Shown: positions 45,630 to 53,977 of the stretch, piece after piece
Position numbering within the stretch: the stretch's first letter is position 1
How the letters are laid out: each line of letters starts with the position of its first letter
Assembly: GCA_015231825.1 (NCBI GenBank)
Contig: JADGAV010000010.1
Coordinates: forward strand, 1 to 64,000
Length of the DNA: 64,000 nucleotides
Direction: 5' to 3'
Origin: SAR324 cluster bacterium
GTDB lineage: Bacteria; SAR324; NAC60-12
Program-made: the position numbers and the translations under genes
Notes under the pieces: model-generated
Seen by the model: the letters and a program-made list of their open reading frames with translations, nothing else
Database searches by the model: none
What the model was told of the DNA's origin: nothing

Positions 45630-46293
45630 AATTCACTTGCCATCGTTTTGAGTCAAAATTAGAAAAATATTCCTTGACGGTAATCCAGCCAAAGACCATG
45701 GATCGAGTGAGCCAAAGGTTTTCAGGCCGCACAGCAAAATAGATATGCATCATGATGAAAGTCACCAGAATCAATGCTCCCAAGCCGTGGAGGACGTAGA
45801 TGATTCCCCAAAGATCATCCGTCAGCCAATAAGGATTTCGCTTCCAGAACGGTGTGTCTATTTTCACCATCATGATCAATCCGGTGACAATGGTCACCAG
45901 GATTACGACGGCAACGGAGTGATGAAACATCTTGTTCATCACCGGGTATTTTCCTGGTTTGGCAGCTTGAAATTTTTTGAACTGCAAAGTCTGTCGGGTG
46001 TCGTTCCATGAATCTTTTATATCCTGAAGATCCACCAGCATTGACTTGATTCCTTGCCAGAACAAAGCACGCACAGTATGAAAAAGGACGGCGACAGTCA
46101 GCACGAGTCCGGCAATCCAATGGATGGTTACCCAGGAAAATTTGAGACCCAAAATCGGTACAAAACTCGAAAACAAAAGAACCAAAACTGCAATCGCCAT
46201 CACCCAGTGAAAAGCACGGTCGGGCCAATGATGCCGAATCAGCCGCTTGGATTGTTCATCGTCGACTTTTTTTTCTTCCACTGAATCTGCCAT
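45592..46293 (-). CDS. Formate-dehydrogenase-gamma-type cytochrome b
   Basis: A 233-residue membrane cytochrome with four helices (about residues 29-50, 57-76, 124-145, 164-188). Candidate heme ligands are His22 or His29 (DRAFHWVM), His58 and His72 (HWIAGLVLTVAVLFHTVRALF), His124/125 in MFHHSVAV, His169 and His183 (HIYFAVRPENLW). GKYPVMNKMFHHSV and the HxxxAVRPEN stretch match the FdnI/FdhC family that takes electrons from periplasmic molybdo-enzymes to quinone. The ATG at 46293 has GGAGGAA directly upstream and is chosen over a longer frame to 46413. It lies downstream of the 2Fe-2S, Mo and FAD subunits on the same strand and so probably connects them to the respiratory chain. Confidence 0.85.
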   Translation of the reverse strand: MADSVEEKKVDDEQSKRLIRHHWPDRAFHWVMAIAVLVLLFSSFVPILGLKFSWVTIHWIAGLVLTVAVLFHTVRALFWQGIKSMLVDLQDIKDSWNDTRQTLQFKKFQAAKPGKYPVMNKMFHHSVAVVILVTIVTGLIMMVKIDTPFWKRNPYWLTDDLWGIIYVLHGLGALILVTFIMMHIYFAVRPENLWLTRSMVFGWITVKEYFSNFDSKRWQVNYDTKQKQTGQTD

Positions 46294-46400
46294 TTCCTCC
46301 TCTCGCCTTAATTTTTTCCTGTTGTTCACTTTCTTGTTAAATAAAAAAGTCTCCACGCGTGAAGCAATGCGGCCTTCTGGCGACGACGTTTGCCTTGTTT

Positions 46401-46447
46401 GAATATTTCGCAATATTCACAGGAACTTTCAAAAAAATGAAAGCTCC
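46401..46447 (-). promoter_or_regulatory. Two stem-loops in the operon gap before cytochrome b
   Basis: The 242-base gap between the 51-aa gene and the cytochrome gene holds two inverted repeats. GAATATT (46401-46407) pairs with AATATTC (46412-46418) around four bases. GGAACTTTCA (46422-46431) pairs with TGAAAGCTCC (46438-46447) with one G-U pair in the transcript and a loop of six U. They may be RNA processing sites or attenuators setting the ratio of cytochrome to enzyme. Confidence 0.5.
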
Positions 46448-46535
46448 CGTTCCCATTGCAGTTCAGTTTTTTGAAGAATTCAAGGCAAAGGAAAAATGAG
46501 TACCTTGCAGCTCTTGGCTGTCCGTCGAAGGGGCA

Positions 46536-46691
46536 TTATTCTTTCAGTCTCGATGCCCAAAAAAATTTATAGAGCATATGAACAACGATGAAAAGTGCGC
46601 CAGCTCCGAAAAACACCCAAAGCAGGTCCCAGGACATCCCTTGCAGAATCTCCTGGCCCCAGGGATTGCGATCAATGCGAAAAAGTTCCAT
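46536..46691 (-). CDS. Small single-helix membrane protein in the Mo-hydroxylase operon (51 aa)
   Basis: A short gene of 51 codons, MELFRIDRNPWGQEILQGMS followed by one hydrophobic, Trp/Phe-rich helix at about residues 21-45 (WDLLWVFFGAGALFIVVHML) and a basic end WASRLKE. It starts 6 bases after the FAD-subunit stop, behind GAGGAAGT, so it belongs to the operon. One histidine (His38) lies inside the helix. Its charge pattern predicts the C-terminus in the cytosol. It is likely a membrane anchor or small cytochrome partner for the periplasmic molybdo-enzyme, but no known family is recognised. A longer frame over the same bases (to 46726) reads through cysteine-rich, non-conserved-looking sequence and is a shadow. 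Confidence 0.7.
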   Translation of the reverse strand: MELFRIDRNPWGQEILQGMSWDLLWVFFGAGALFIVVHMLYKFFWASRLKE

Positions 46692-46697
46692 ACTTCC

Positions 46698-47687
46698 TCA
46701 TGCACTGCGAATCGCACGTTTAACAAGATTCTGCATTAGAGGAACCTTGAAGTGGTTGTAGTTTAGCGGAATAGCACCCCGGACCGCAGCCTGACCAGCC
46801 AGATCCGCAGTTTCCTCAGATTGTTTTTCTCCGCGGACAATGTCTTCAACCACTTTGAGATGGCGTGGTACGCATTCGACGCCACCACAGGCGATACTGA
46901 TCCTGTCAATCACTCCACCCTTGATAAACATGGCAGAAGCAACACTGACAAGCGCAAAATCCCAAGTCTGCCGATCAGCAATTTTTTCGAAAAAAAACTG
47001 GGCTCCGGCCCAGGTCTTGGGGATTTGAATGGTGGTCAGGATTTCCTCGGGTTCAAGAACCGTCATCCGGGTGATGTCAACTCCGGGTCCGATGAAAAAG
47101 TCCTTTGCCTCAACCACCCGCTCGCCTTTTGAACTGCGGATCACCATCTTGGCACCAAGAACCACAAGAACTGGTGCGGTATCGGACGGAGTCACTGCCA
47201 CGCAGCGGTCTGCACCGAAGAGGGTGTGTTCGCGGTTCATGGCTTCCGGTGTGTCTGCGTAGCAGGTGTTTCCTCCTGCCCGATAGCAGGGGAAACCGTC
47301 CCGGTAATACCAGCAGCGGGCATCTTGTGCGGCATTTCCACCAAGTGTTCCTGCATTTCTGATCTGAGGACTGGCAACCCGTCGGGCAGCAGTCGCCAGA
47401 AGGCCGTACTGTTTTTGAATGAGAGGATGCTTTTCTACTTCTGTCAGGGTAGTCAATGCTCCAATTTCGATACCGTCTTTGACTTCACGAATCCCCTTCA
47501 GTTCAGCAATTCCCATGAGATCGATTACTGCTTTCGGATTCTTGACCCGATCCTTGAACCAGTCAAGACTGTCTTTCCCGCCAGCCATCCTCCAACCATC
47601 TTTACCGTAACGGTCAAGAAGCGCCAATGCATCTTCCATTCTGGACGGCTGATAGAGTTCAAAATTTCTCATCATATCTGCAATCAT
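46698..47687 (-). CDS. Molybdenum hydroxylase FAD subunit with extra 4Fe-4S loop
   Basis: A 329-residue FAD-binding subunit of the xanthine dehydrogenase/CO dehydrogenase-medium family. The FAD motifs are AGGKDSLDW near residue 35 and RNAGTLGGNAA at 110-120. After the second motif comes a loop with four cysteines, Cys125, Cys134, Cys142 and Cys162 (ARCWYYRDGFPC, GGNTCY, ADRC). The same position holds a 4Fe-4S cluster in PaoB and in 4-hydroxybenzoyl-CoA reductase beta subunits, so an extra cluster is expected. The start has GGAG 8 bases upstream and is 12 bases after the Mo subunit stop. It passes electrons between the Mo/2Fe-2S part and the acceptor. Confidence 0.9.
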   Translation of the reverse strand: MIADMMRNFELYQPSRMEDALALLDRYGKDGWRMAGGKDSLDWFKDRVKNPKAVIDLMGIAELKGIREVKDGIEIGALTTLTEVEKHPLIQKQYGLLATAARRVASPQIRNAGTLGGNAAQDARCWYYRDGFPCYRAGGNTCYADTPEAMNREHTLFGADRCVAVTPSDTAPVLVVLGAKMVIRSSKGERVVEAKDFFIGPGVDITRMTVLEPEEILTTIQIPKTWAGAQFFFEKIADRQTWDFALVSVASAMFIKGGVIDRISIACGGVECVPRHLKVVEDIVRGEKQSEETADLAGQAAVRGAIPLNYNHFKVPLMQNLVKRAIRSA

Positions 47688-47699
47688 AGCTTTACTCCA

Positions 47700-50108
47700 T
47701 CATTGGGTGTGAACCTGAAGCGGTTTATTGGATGGCTTCATTCCGGATGCCGCAAGAAGAATCATATCGGGCAATACCGGTGTCCGGTTAAACAAGTGTC
47801 CCCCAAGGGCATCTGAAATTGCGCAAAGCAATGCTGATGCTGCCGATCCCATCACGGGTTCTCCAATCCCTTTTGAACCAATCGGGTTCTGAGAATCAGG
47901 AAGATTGACGGCGATCCCATCCATTTTCTTCGGTAGATCGAGATAACTTGGAGGTTTTTGCTGATGAAATCCCCGACTCGCCGCTCGGCCATACTTGGTG
48001 TCATAAACGTAGCGTTCCATGCATGCCATTCCCAGACCCATGATTGCACCGCCAAGAATTTGGTGGTGCAGGCTTTGCGGATGGATTACAGTTCCGCAGT
48101 CGGCCACTCCCAAATAATCCAGAATTTCTAACTTTCCTGTCTCCAGATCCACTTCGATTTGGACAAATGCCGCCGATAAAGCGGGGGTGGTGGCTGTCTT
48201 CGGTAAATTATCCTTGGCCACGCCAATCAGACCGGTACCGGCAATCATTGCAGCAGATCCCTTTGTGATCGGATTGAGGTCCTTTGGCAATTCTTTGCCG
48301 CTGTATTTTCCTCCCAACTCGATGGCCCTTTTAGCGGCTTGCCCGAATGTCATTGATTTTGAAGAATCTGACTTGTGAACAACCCGTTCATTGTCCAGCT
48401 TATAGTCATCTGGACCGCCTCCCATGTCTTTTGAGGCAATTTCCAACAGCTTGTTTTTTGCGTCAACAGCGGCAGCATGGTTGCTGCGGGTCATGGTAAA
48501 CGAGGTGTTGCTGCCGAATTGACCGAGATTCCAGGGCAGACCTTTTCTGCTGTCACCCCGTTCGATCACGCAGTTTTCCCATTTGCTGTCAAGCACCTCG
48601 GCCACCACCCGGGATGTTCCGGCATAGGAGTAAGTGCCAAGGTTTCCCACACCGGAATGTATGTGCAGTTTCCCATCCGGCATGATGCGGACAAGCCCGT
48701 CGAATCCGGCAGCCCCGGCGGAATGGTATGCCTGACCGATGCCCACGCCAATCACCTTGTTGCCTTTTTTCTGGCCGCTCAGTTTCTTTTTCTCCATCCA
48801 ATTGAAAGCGGCAGCGCCCTTGTCCAGGGCATCTTTCAAATATGCGCTTGTCAGAGGACCAAGACCTTTTCCGCTCCAGATTTTTCCAGTGTTGTCCGGT
48901 GCATTGATCCGGCGGATTGCCAGCCGATCAAGGCCCAATTGACGGGCAGCTTTATCGACGATCGGTTCAATTGCTGCGGCTGTCTGGTTTTCTCCAGGAC
49001 CCCGCTGAGCGGTTCTAGGCGGTGTGTTTGTCAATACGGAAATTCCACGCCATCGCATAGCCAGCGGCTGGTAAACAATCGACATGGCGGTTCCTGCGTT
49101 TCGAAAATCCCAAAATCCCTGATTTGGACCGTTGTCATGAACAATGTAGAGGTCCACAGCAGTGATGCGGCCATCTTCCCGAAATCCCATCTTCACACGT
49201 CCCTGAAATCCAGGCCGTCCGAAGCCGACGTAGTATTCTTCACCCCGGTTGATTCTCATCATTACAGGGCGGCCGACCTTTTTTGACATCAGCGCGGGAA
49301 TCACCATCACAGGGTAGGCCCCTCCTTTGGAACCGAAGCCCCCACCGCAGTTTTCGGCAATTAAGACCAGCTGCTGGGGTTTGATTCCAATAAACTTTGC
49401 AAGGAAAGGATAATTGAATGTTCCGCTTTGAGTGGATCCGTGCAGATAGCACTTTCCGTTTTGCCAGTAGGCCATAGCGGAGCGCGGTTCCTGCGAATGA
49501 TGCGGATAACCTGCCGTAACAAAAGTCTCGTCGAGAACCACCTTTGCATCCTTAAAACCAGCTTCCAGGTCTCCATAGGACCATTCTTCTGCAGGTTTTC
49601 CCATCGGCAGTTTTCCTTCACCGGCTTTCGCAAAATCTTTTGCTGTCCATTTGATTGTCTGAAGCTTGAGCCGGGCATTGGCAACATTCCCGTTCGTCCT
49701 TGCATCCGGTCCTCCCGGATATAAGCTTGTCAGCGGGTCCGTGACAAAAGGGAGCGGCTGCAGATCCACTTTAATTTTTTCCACGGCATCTGCGGCAATT
49801 GATTCATTGATGGCTGCTACAGCCAAAATGGGTTCTCCCACATACAGAGGTTCATTCGTCAAAATTGGATTTGCAGGGTCAGGAAATTTGGGCACATCGT
49901 CTGCTGTCATGATTCCCACGACGCCTTCCATTTTAAGGGCTTCGGACGCATCAATATTGCGGACACGGGCATGAGGCATGGGGCTAAGCAGCAGTTTACA
50001 AAACAACATCCCTTCGGCTCGGAAATCCTCTGAATATTTTGCTTTGCCTGTCACTTTCGCAGCGACATCAGGCGGAGTAAAGTTCTTCCCTATCAGTTTA
50101 TAGCTCAT
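47700..50108 (-). CDS. Molybdenum hydroxylase large (Mo-binding) subunit
   Basis: An 802-residue member of the xanthine dehydrogenase/aldehyde oxidoreductase large-subunit family. It opens with the usual NFTPPDVAAKVTGKAKYSED. Glycine-rich molybdopterin-binding segments include ENCGGGFGSKGG and a RGPGENQTAAAIEP stretch. The catalytic glutamate that activates the Mo-bound water is in KGIGEPVMG near residue 748. The ATG at 50108 is chosen; AGGAGGAG lies 8 bases upstream and only one base separates it from the 2Fe-2S gene stop, while the open frame to 50192 lies inside that gene. No signal peptide is present, so it must ride to the periplasm with the Tat-bearing small subunit. The substrate is probably an aldehyde or N-heterocycle. 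Confidence 0.92.
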   Translation of the reverse strand: MSYKLIGKNFTPPDVAAKVTGKAKYSEDFRAEGMLFCKLLLSPMPHARVRNIDASEALKMEGVVGIMTADDVPKFPDPANPILTNEPLYVGEPILAVAAINESIAADAVEKIKVDLQPLPFVTDPLTSLYPGGPDARTNGNVANARLKLQTIKWTAKDFAKAGEGKLPMGKPAEEWSYGDLEAGFKDAKVVLDETFVTAGYPHHSQEPRSAMAYWQNGKCYLHGSTQSGTFNYPFLAKFIGIKPQQLVLIAENCGGGFGSKGGAYPVMVIPALMSKKVGRPVMMRINRGEEYYVGFGRPGFQGRVKMGFREDGRITAVDLYIVHDNGPNQGFWDFRNAGTAMSIVYQPLAMRWRGISVLTNTPPRTAQRGPGENQTAAAIEPIVDKAARQLGLDRLAIRRINAPDNTGKIWSGKGLGPLTSAYLKDALDKGAAAFNWMEKKKLSGQKKGNKVIGVGIGQAYHSAGAAGFDGLVRIMPDGKLHIHSGVGNLGTYSYAGTSRVVAEVLDSKWENCVIERGDSRKGLPWNLGQFGSNTSFTMTRSNHAAAVDAKNKLLEIASKDMGGGPDDYKLDNERVVHKSDSSKSMTFGQAAKRAIELGGKYSGKELPKDLNPITKGSAAMIAGTGLIGVAKDNLPKTATTPALSAAFVQIEVDLETGKLEILDYLGVADCGTVIHPQSLHHQILGGAIMGLGMACMERYVYDTKYGRAASRGFHQQKPPSYLDLPKKMDGIAVNLPDSQNPIGSKGIGEPVMGSAASALLCAISDALGGHLFNRTPVLPDMILLAASGMKPSNKPLQVHTQ

Positions 50109-50109
50109 C

Positions 50110-50769
50110 TCAAACTCCTCCTGCCACACGCATGATGGCTTTAAGATAGTGGTCATAGGCCCCACACCGACATAGGTTTCCGGACATAGCAAGTGCTGCT
50201 TCTTCTCGGGTGGGTTTTGGATTTACTTTTAACAACGCAACCGCGGACAAAACTTGCCCCGGTGTGCAGAAACCGCATTGTGGACCTAGCTCATCTACAA
50301 AGGCCTGTTGAACCGGGTGAAGTTTCCCTGAAGGACTTGAAAGTCCTTCAACCGTAATAATTTTGCGGTTGCGGACACTGTGTGTGAGCATCGAACAGGA
50401 ATAAAAATCCATATCATCGAGCAATACCGTGCAGGCGCCGCATTCTGCTCGATCGCAACTGAGCTTGACTCCTGTGAGACCAAGTTTGTAGCGAAGTGTC
50501 ATCGCCAGTGTTTCATTTGGCAAAACATCGACCCGGCGAACTTGACCATTGACGTTCAGACTTACAAGACGTTCCACGGTCCCGGATGCAGCAGCCAAGG
50601 CCTGGCCGCCTTGGAGCATATAGCCTGCAGCGGCTACAGTCGCTCCTGAACAAATCACTCCTTTAATAAAATCTCGTCTTGAGATATTTGGGTTTAAGGC
50701 TGACATGGAGCGGTTTTCAGCCTGCTCTGCTGGAACCGGATCCCTTCTGAGTTCTTTTTGATCAAACAT
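50110..50769 (-). CDS. Molybdenum hydroxylase 2Fe-2S subunit with Tat signal
   Basis: A 219-residue two-cluster iron-sulfur subunit. The N-terminus carries a Tat signal, SRRDFIK at residues 30-36, then a hydrophobic stretch ending at ALAA, so the folded heterotrimer should be exported. The plant-ferredoxin-type cluster uses Cys105, Cys110, Cys113 and Cys125 (SCDRAECGACTVLL). The second cluster uses Cys165, Cys168, Cys200 and Cys202 (QCGFCTPGQ and NLCRCGAYD). ATG 50769 has GGGAGGTG 3-4 bases upstream and is preferred to the frame extending to 50856. The gene order of Tat-2Fe-2S, Mo, FAD subunits differs from PaoABC, where FAD precedes Mo. It is the first gene of the operon. Confidence 0.92.
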   Translation of the reverse strand: MFDQKELRRDPVPAEQAENRSMSALNPNISRRDFIKGVICSGATVAAAGYMLQGGQALAAASGTVERLVSLNVNGQVRRVDVLPNETLAMTLRYKLGLTGVKLSCDRAECGACTVLLDDMDFYSCSMLTHSVRNRKIITVEGLSSPSGKLHPVQQAFVDELGPQCGFCTPGQVLSAVALLKVNPKPTREEAALAMSGNLCRCGAYDHYLKAIMRVAGGV

Positions 50770-51358
50770 AGACACCTCCCCTGAGTGTTGAGGTTTTATA
50801 AAATTTTTGGAAGAAAACCTGGAAGTTCTTGATACCCGTCCCCCAGATACGGGCAATTAAGGACACTTTTCATGATCCGTGTCCTGCATTTTGGCGGAGT
50901 GCGGACTCGATTCCTTTTACCTTTGTTAGCCAATGTAAAAGGATAAATATTAAATGGATTTTAATACTGACGATTTTTCTGATTTGGTACTGAGAAAAAA
51001 TACGTGTTAACACAGGCGGACTGCTGTGTCAAGGTTTGTATAGCATAATCTTCATTATTCACAGAAAATACATTCCCCCTCCAAGTTACGTAGGTCTCTT
51101 CACGTGAACAGTGAGCATTGCGGAGATTTTTAGAGTTGTATTGCGAGAATGTTTTCAAAATCCTTTGTTTGAAAGCTTCGATAAATTTCAGCGTCATTCA
51201 TCCATTCTCAGCAATGCAAAACAAAAGCACAGGGGAAGAGACAAATGCTATTCAGATGTTTGGTTTGAAACTATTAAAAGATGTGCTAAGAGATGGACGA
51301 AGTCTGATAATTGCGGAATAAGTCGGAATTGATCAAAAAACCCCCTGAAGAGAATCAG
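50770..51358. promoter_or_regulatory. Divergent intergenic region with inverted repeats, 589 bases
   Basis: The gap separates the molybdo-enzyme operon (minus) from the MBL/cNMP gene (plus). Three inverted repeats stand out: CCCGT/ACGGG at 50835-50853, CCTTTTAC/GTAAAAGG at 50913-50942 (8-base perfect arms, 14-base spacer), and ACACAG/CTGTGT at 51010-51029. The second is well placed for an operator about 145 bases upstream of the first operon gene. A 35-codon frame at 51214-51321 lacks a convincing ribosome-binding site. No regulator gene is present. Confidence 0.5.
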
Positions 51359-53776
51359 ATGCAAAGACTCACACAGCAGACCAGTAAACAGGGAAAAATC
51401 ATTGCCAATAAACTCGATCCCGGAGTCTTCGTCGTTGAAATTCCCGAGACCGGTCGAAAAATCAGTTTGGGACAGCCCCCTGATGCCGTCAAACGTTTCC
51501 AGCAGGTGGGTTATTCGGGTGCAAGAGGAATTTCGAGCTTTGTCGTAGTGGATTCAAAAACCCAGGGGGATTCAATTTCCTGGGTTTTGACCGAATTTCC
51601 GGTTTTGTATGCACTCTACTATTTTCGAGTGACAAAAAACGGGAAATCGATGCCGGCCTTTTATGCCGGCGTAAAGCCGATGATCATCGGACTGGAAAAT
51701 GATGTAAAGCAAGGTCTGGCCATGATCAAGTATGGTAATTACGGGATGGATGAGATCGGGGAGATCGATGCGATGGACATTCCGGAAGAGACTCGAAATG
51801 CACTCAGAAAGGAGATTCTCGGCCTTGCAGTGGGTCATGAAATACTTGACGGTCATTCCTTTATTGACCCGGTTTATTTAGAAAAAGACCCCGGGAATTT
51901 TCGTGACTTCAGTGATATTGGCGATGGTATCAAAGTAGGCAGAATCGCTTACAATAGTTACCGGTTTTTGTATAAAAATGACGAACTGGATGTCAACGTC
52001 ACGCTGCATCCCGAAGAGGAGTTTCGTTCTCCGGTAGAATTCAAGCATTTCAAATTTCCAGTGATGAATTTTGGAATATGGCATACTGGAGAATATGATG
52101 GGATGGACGCCTACAGCAGTTGCGCACACACCTCCATCATTCATAACTACCGGCCGATTCTAATCGACTATCCCTCGAATATGACAAATATCATCAACAA
52201 CAACGGACTTTCGAAGCAGTCGATCAACACCATCATTGTTTCCCACAATCACGACGACCATACCGGAGCTATGATTGAGCTGTTCCGTCGGTCTCAAAGA
52301 GCGGAAATCATCACGACATATCCTGTGAAATATTCTTTAATCAAGAAATTATCAGCTTTGGCTGATTTGCCTGAAGATGTTGTTGAAAGTAATTTTTCAT
52401 GGACGATTCTTCCCTTTCTGAAGGATAAACCGTATCAAACAGAAACGCTGAATTTATCAGGTCTCGCCGTCACGGGTCACCTCAGCTGCCACAGTGTTCC
52501 CACCACCGTCTATACCTTTCAGATCAATCACGATGGCTATCAATACAGTTACGGGCACTTTCTGGATATTGTTGCCTTTAAGCGAATGAAAAAAATGGTT
52601 GAGGAAAATTGGATGCCGGCGGACCATTTCGGGCATTTGACAAATATCATTCAGGAGACAAATTACAGTTTGATCAAATATGACGCCGGTTGTGTCAATG
52701 ATGAAGCTCTTGAATATACCGTTCATGGTCAATGGCAGGACCTGAAGAATGCGGTGACTGACCGTTCACATCGAGTTTTTACTCATACTGCCAAGGAAAC
52801 GCTTGACCCTTCCTATGAACAGGAGGGACGCTTTGTCAGTATTGGAGATTTGGATTCCAGTCTCCGGGACTCTTCGGGGAAGATGATTCGCCTGGGAGCG
52901 GGCAACAGTGCGATTGTTTCCTTTTTCAGTCAGGCATTTCAAGCGGTACTGTCCTATTTTGAAAGCCTGGTGGATGCTCCTCCGCGATCAAAAGCCTCCA
53001 GCCTGATGCGGTACTACGCCTCGGCCTTTGCCCATTGTCCCAAACAGCCCGATCCCAACATTGGCGCGTTTTTGCTGGAACAGGGGGTCACCAGTTCCGA
53101 AGTCATTGTCATTGTGCGCGGGCGCGCTGAAATCCTTCAATCCGATGCGCAGGGAGAGATTGTCTTCCGCTCCAGCGTCGGTGATGGTGAAGTTCTGGGG
53201 GATGTGGGTGTTCTGACGGGAAGCACGAGAATTGCTGCGATCAAATCACTCAATCGATTAGCCTATCTCCTGGTACCTGCCAGTCTTTTTATAGAGGCAA
53301 TGAATGCGATCGGCGTCACTTATCAGGGAAATTTCAAAGAGATGTTTGAACGACGATTGTTCTTTCAATCGGCTCCTGTAATCTCTCAGGATATTTCTAC
53401 TATCGTGCTCAATAAAATTGCAAAAGCCTGTCGGTCTGAACAAGTTGAAAAAGGGATTGCCTTAATTGAAGAAGGAGTAAAAGAGGACCATTTGATCATC
53501 GTTTCCGGTGATGTTGAGATTTCAGTAGCAGAAAAAAAGGAAATCATTTCTGGTCCCAATATTATTGGAGAATGTGAATTCTTTTTAGGAAATCCCCCTG
53601 TTCATCGTCTTCATTCAGTCAGGGCATGTCAAGCAATGAAAATCCTGACACTCCATTCCTCCGAGGTTCGAGACAACCCGGTGATCATGGATAATATCAG
53701 GCGTATTATTCGCCACCGCAGAAAAACTATTTATGCCGATCTGCCTCAAATCGACCCCTCTCAATCGTCTTTTTGA
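51359..53776 (+). CDS. Metallo-beta-lactamase-fold hydrolase fused to cNMP-binding domains
   Basis: An 805-residue cytosolic protein. Residues about 230-470 form a metallo-beta-lactamase fold with the two-metal site SHNHDDHTG at about residues 295-303, a later GHLSCHS and SYGHFLDI. The C-terminal third holds one clear cyclic-nucleotide-binding domain (GAFLLEQGVTSSEVIVIVRG, then GDGEVLGDVGVLTG) and a second, weaker one (KGIALIEEGVKEDHLIIVSG, then GPNIIGECEFFLGNPP). Such domains usually regulate activity by binding cAMP or cGMP. Function is unknown; a nucleotide-controlled hydrolase or phosphodiesterase is a reasonable inference. ATG 51359 is chosen because GAAGAG precedes it and the longer TTG frame lacks support. 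Its stop overlaps a small convergent gene by 16 bases. Confidence 0.8.
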   Translation: MQRLTQQTSKQGKIIANKLDPGVFVVEIPETGRKISLGQPPDAVKRFQQVGYSGARGISSFVVVDSKTQGDSISWVLTEFPVLYALYYFRVTKNGKSMPAFYAGVKPMIIGLENDVKQGLAMIKYGNYGMDEIGEIDAMDIPEETRNALRKEILGLAVGHEILDGHSFIDPVYLEKDPGNFRDFSDIGDGIKVGRIAYNSYRFLYKNDELDVNVTLHPEEEFRSPVEFKHFKFPVMNFGIWHTGEYDGMDAYSSCAHTSIIHNYRPILIDYPSNMTNIINNNGLSKQSINTIIVSHNHDDHTGAMIELFRRSQRAEIITTYPVKYSLIKKLSALADLPEDVVESNFSWTILPFLKDKPYQTETLNLSGLAVTGHLSCHSVPTTVYTFQINHDGYQYSYGHFLDIVAFKRMKKMVEENWMPADHFGHLTNIIQETNYSLIKYDAGCVNDEALEYTVHGQWQDLKNAVTDRSHRVFTHTAKETLDPSYEQEGRFVSIGDLDSSLRDSSGKMIRLGAGNSAIVSFFSQAFQAVLSYFESLVDAPPRSKASSLMRYYASAFAHCPKQPDPNIGAFLLEQGVTSSEVIVIVRGRAEILQSDAQGEIVFRSSVGDGEVLGDVGVLTGSTRIAAIKSLNRLAYLLVPASLFIEAMNAIGVTYQGNFKEMFERRLFFQSAPVISQDISTIVLNKIAKACRSEQVEKGIALIEEGVKEDHLIIVSGDVEISVAEKKEIISGPNIIGECEFFLGNPPVHRLHSVRACQAMKILTLHSSEVRDNPVIMDNIRRIIRHRRKTIYADLPQIDPSQSSF

Positions 53777-53964
53777 GTTTTCTTTTTTACGCGTTCAAAT
53801 TCATCCCGAATCTGCACCACGTCGCCCCGGTGGAACAATTGACGCTGCAGCTCCATCAATGCTGCTTTGTACTGTTCTTTTGATTGTAAATAACTGGCAT
53901 TGCACTCTTCATGGATTTCGTCAAATAATTGCTTTCTTTCTGGAGTCCAAAATGAGGATCTCAT
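53761..53964 (-). CDS. Small helical protein (67 aa), possibly part of the alpha-glucoside operon
   Basis: A 67-residue frame starting 13 bases after the alpha-glucosidase stop. It is charged and helical throughout (CNASYLQSKEQYKAALMELQ, then HRGDVVQIRDEFERVKKK). It has no signal peptide. Support is the tight spacing and a plausible composition; against it are a weak Shine-Dalgarno and a 16-base overlap with the convergent MBL gene. I would treat it as a possible gene of unknown function. Confidence 0.45.
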   Translation of the reverse strand: MRSSFWTPERKQLFDEIHEECNASYLQSKEQYKAALMELQRQLFHRGDVVQIRDEFERVKKKTQKDD

Positions 53965-53977
53965 GCGATTCTTTCAA

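Noticed and set aside
46544-46726. Minus-strand frame of 60 codons over the same bases as the 51-aa gene
   Set aside because: It overlaps the FAD-subunit end, has no ribosome-binding site, and reads a Cys-rich sequence without a membrane helix. The other frame has a Shine-Dalgarno and good operon spacing.
51214-51321. Plus-strand frame of 35 codons before the MBL/cNMP gene
   Set aside because: It has no clear Shine-Dalgarno and no recognisable feature beyond a short amphipathic helix. Left as part of the intergenic region.
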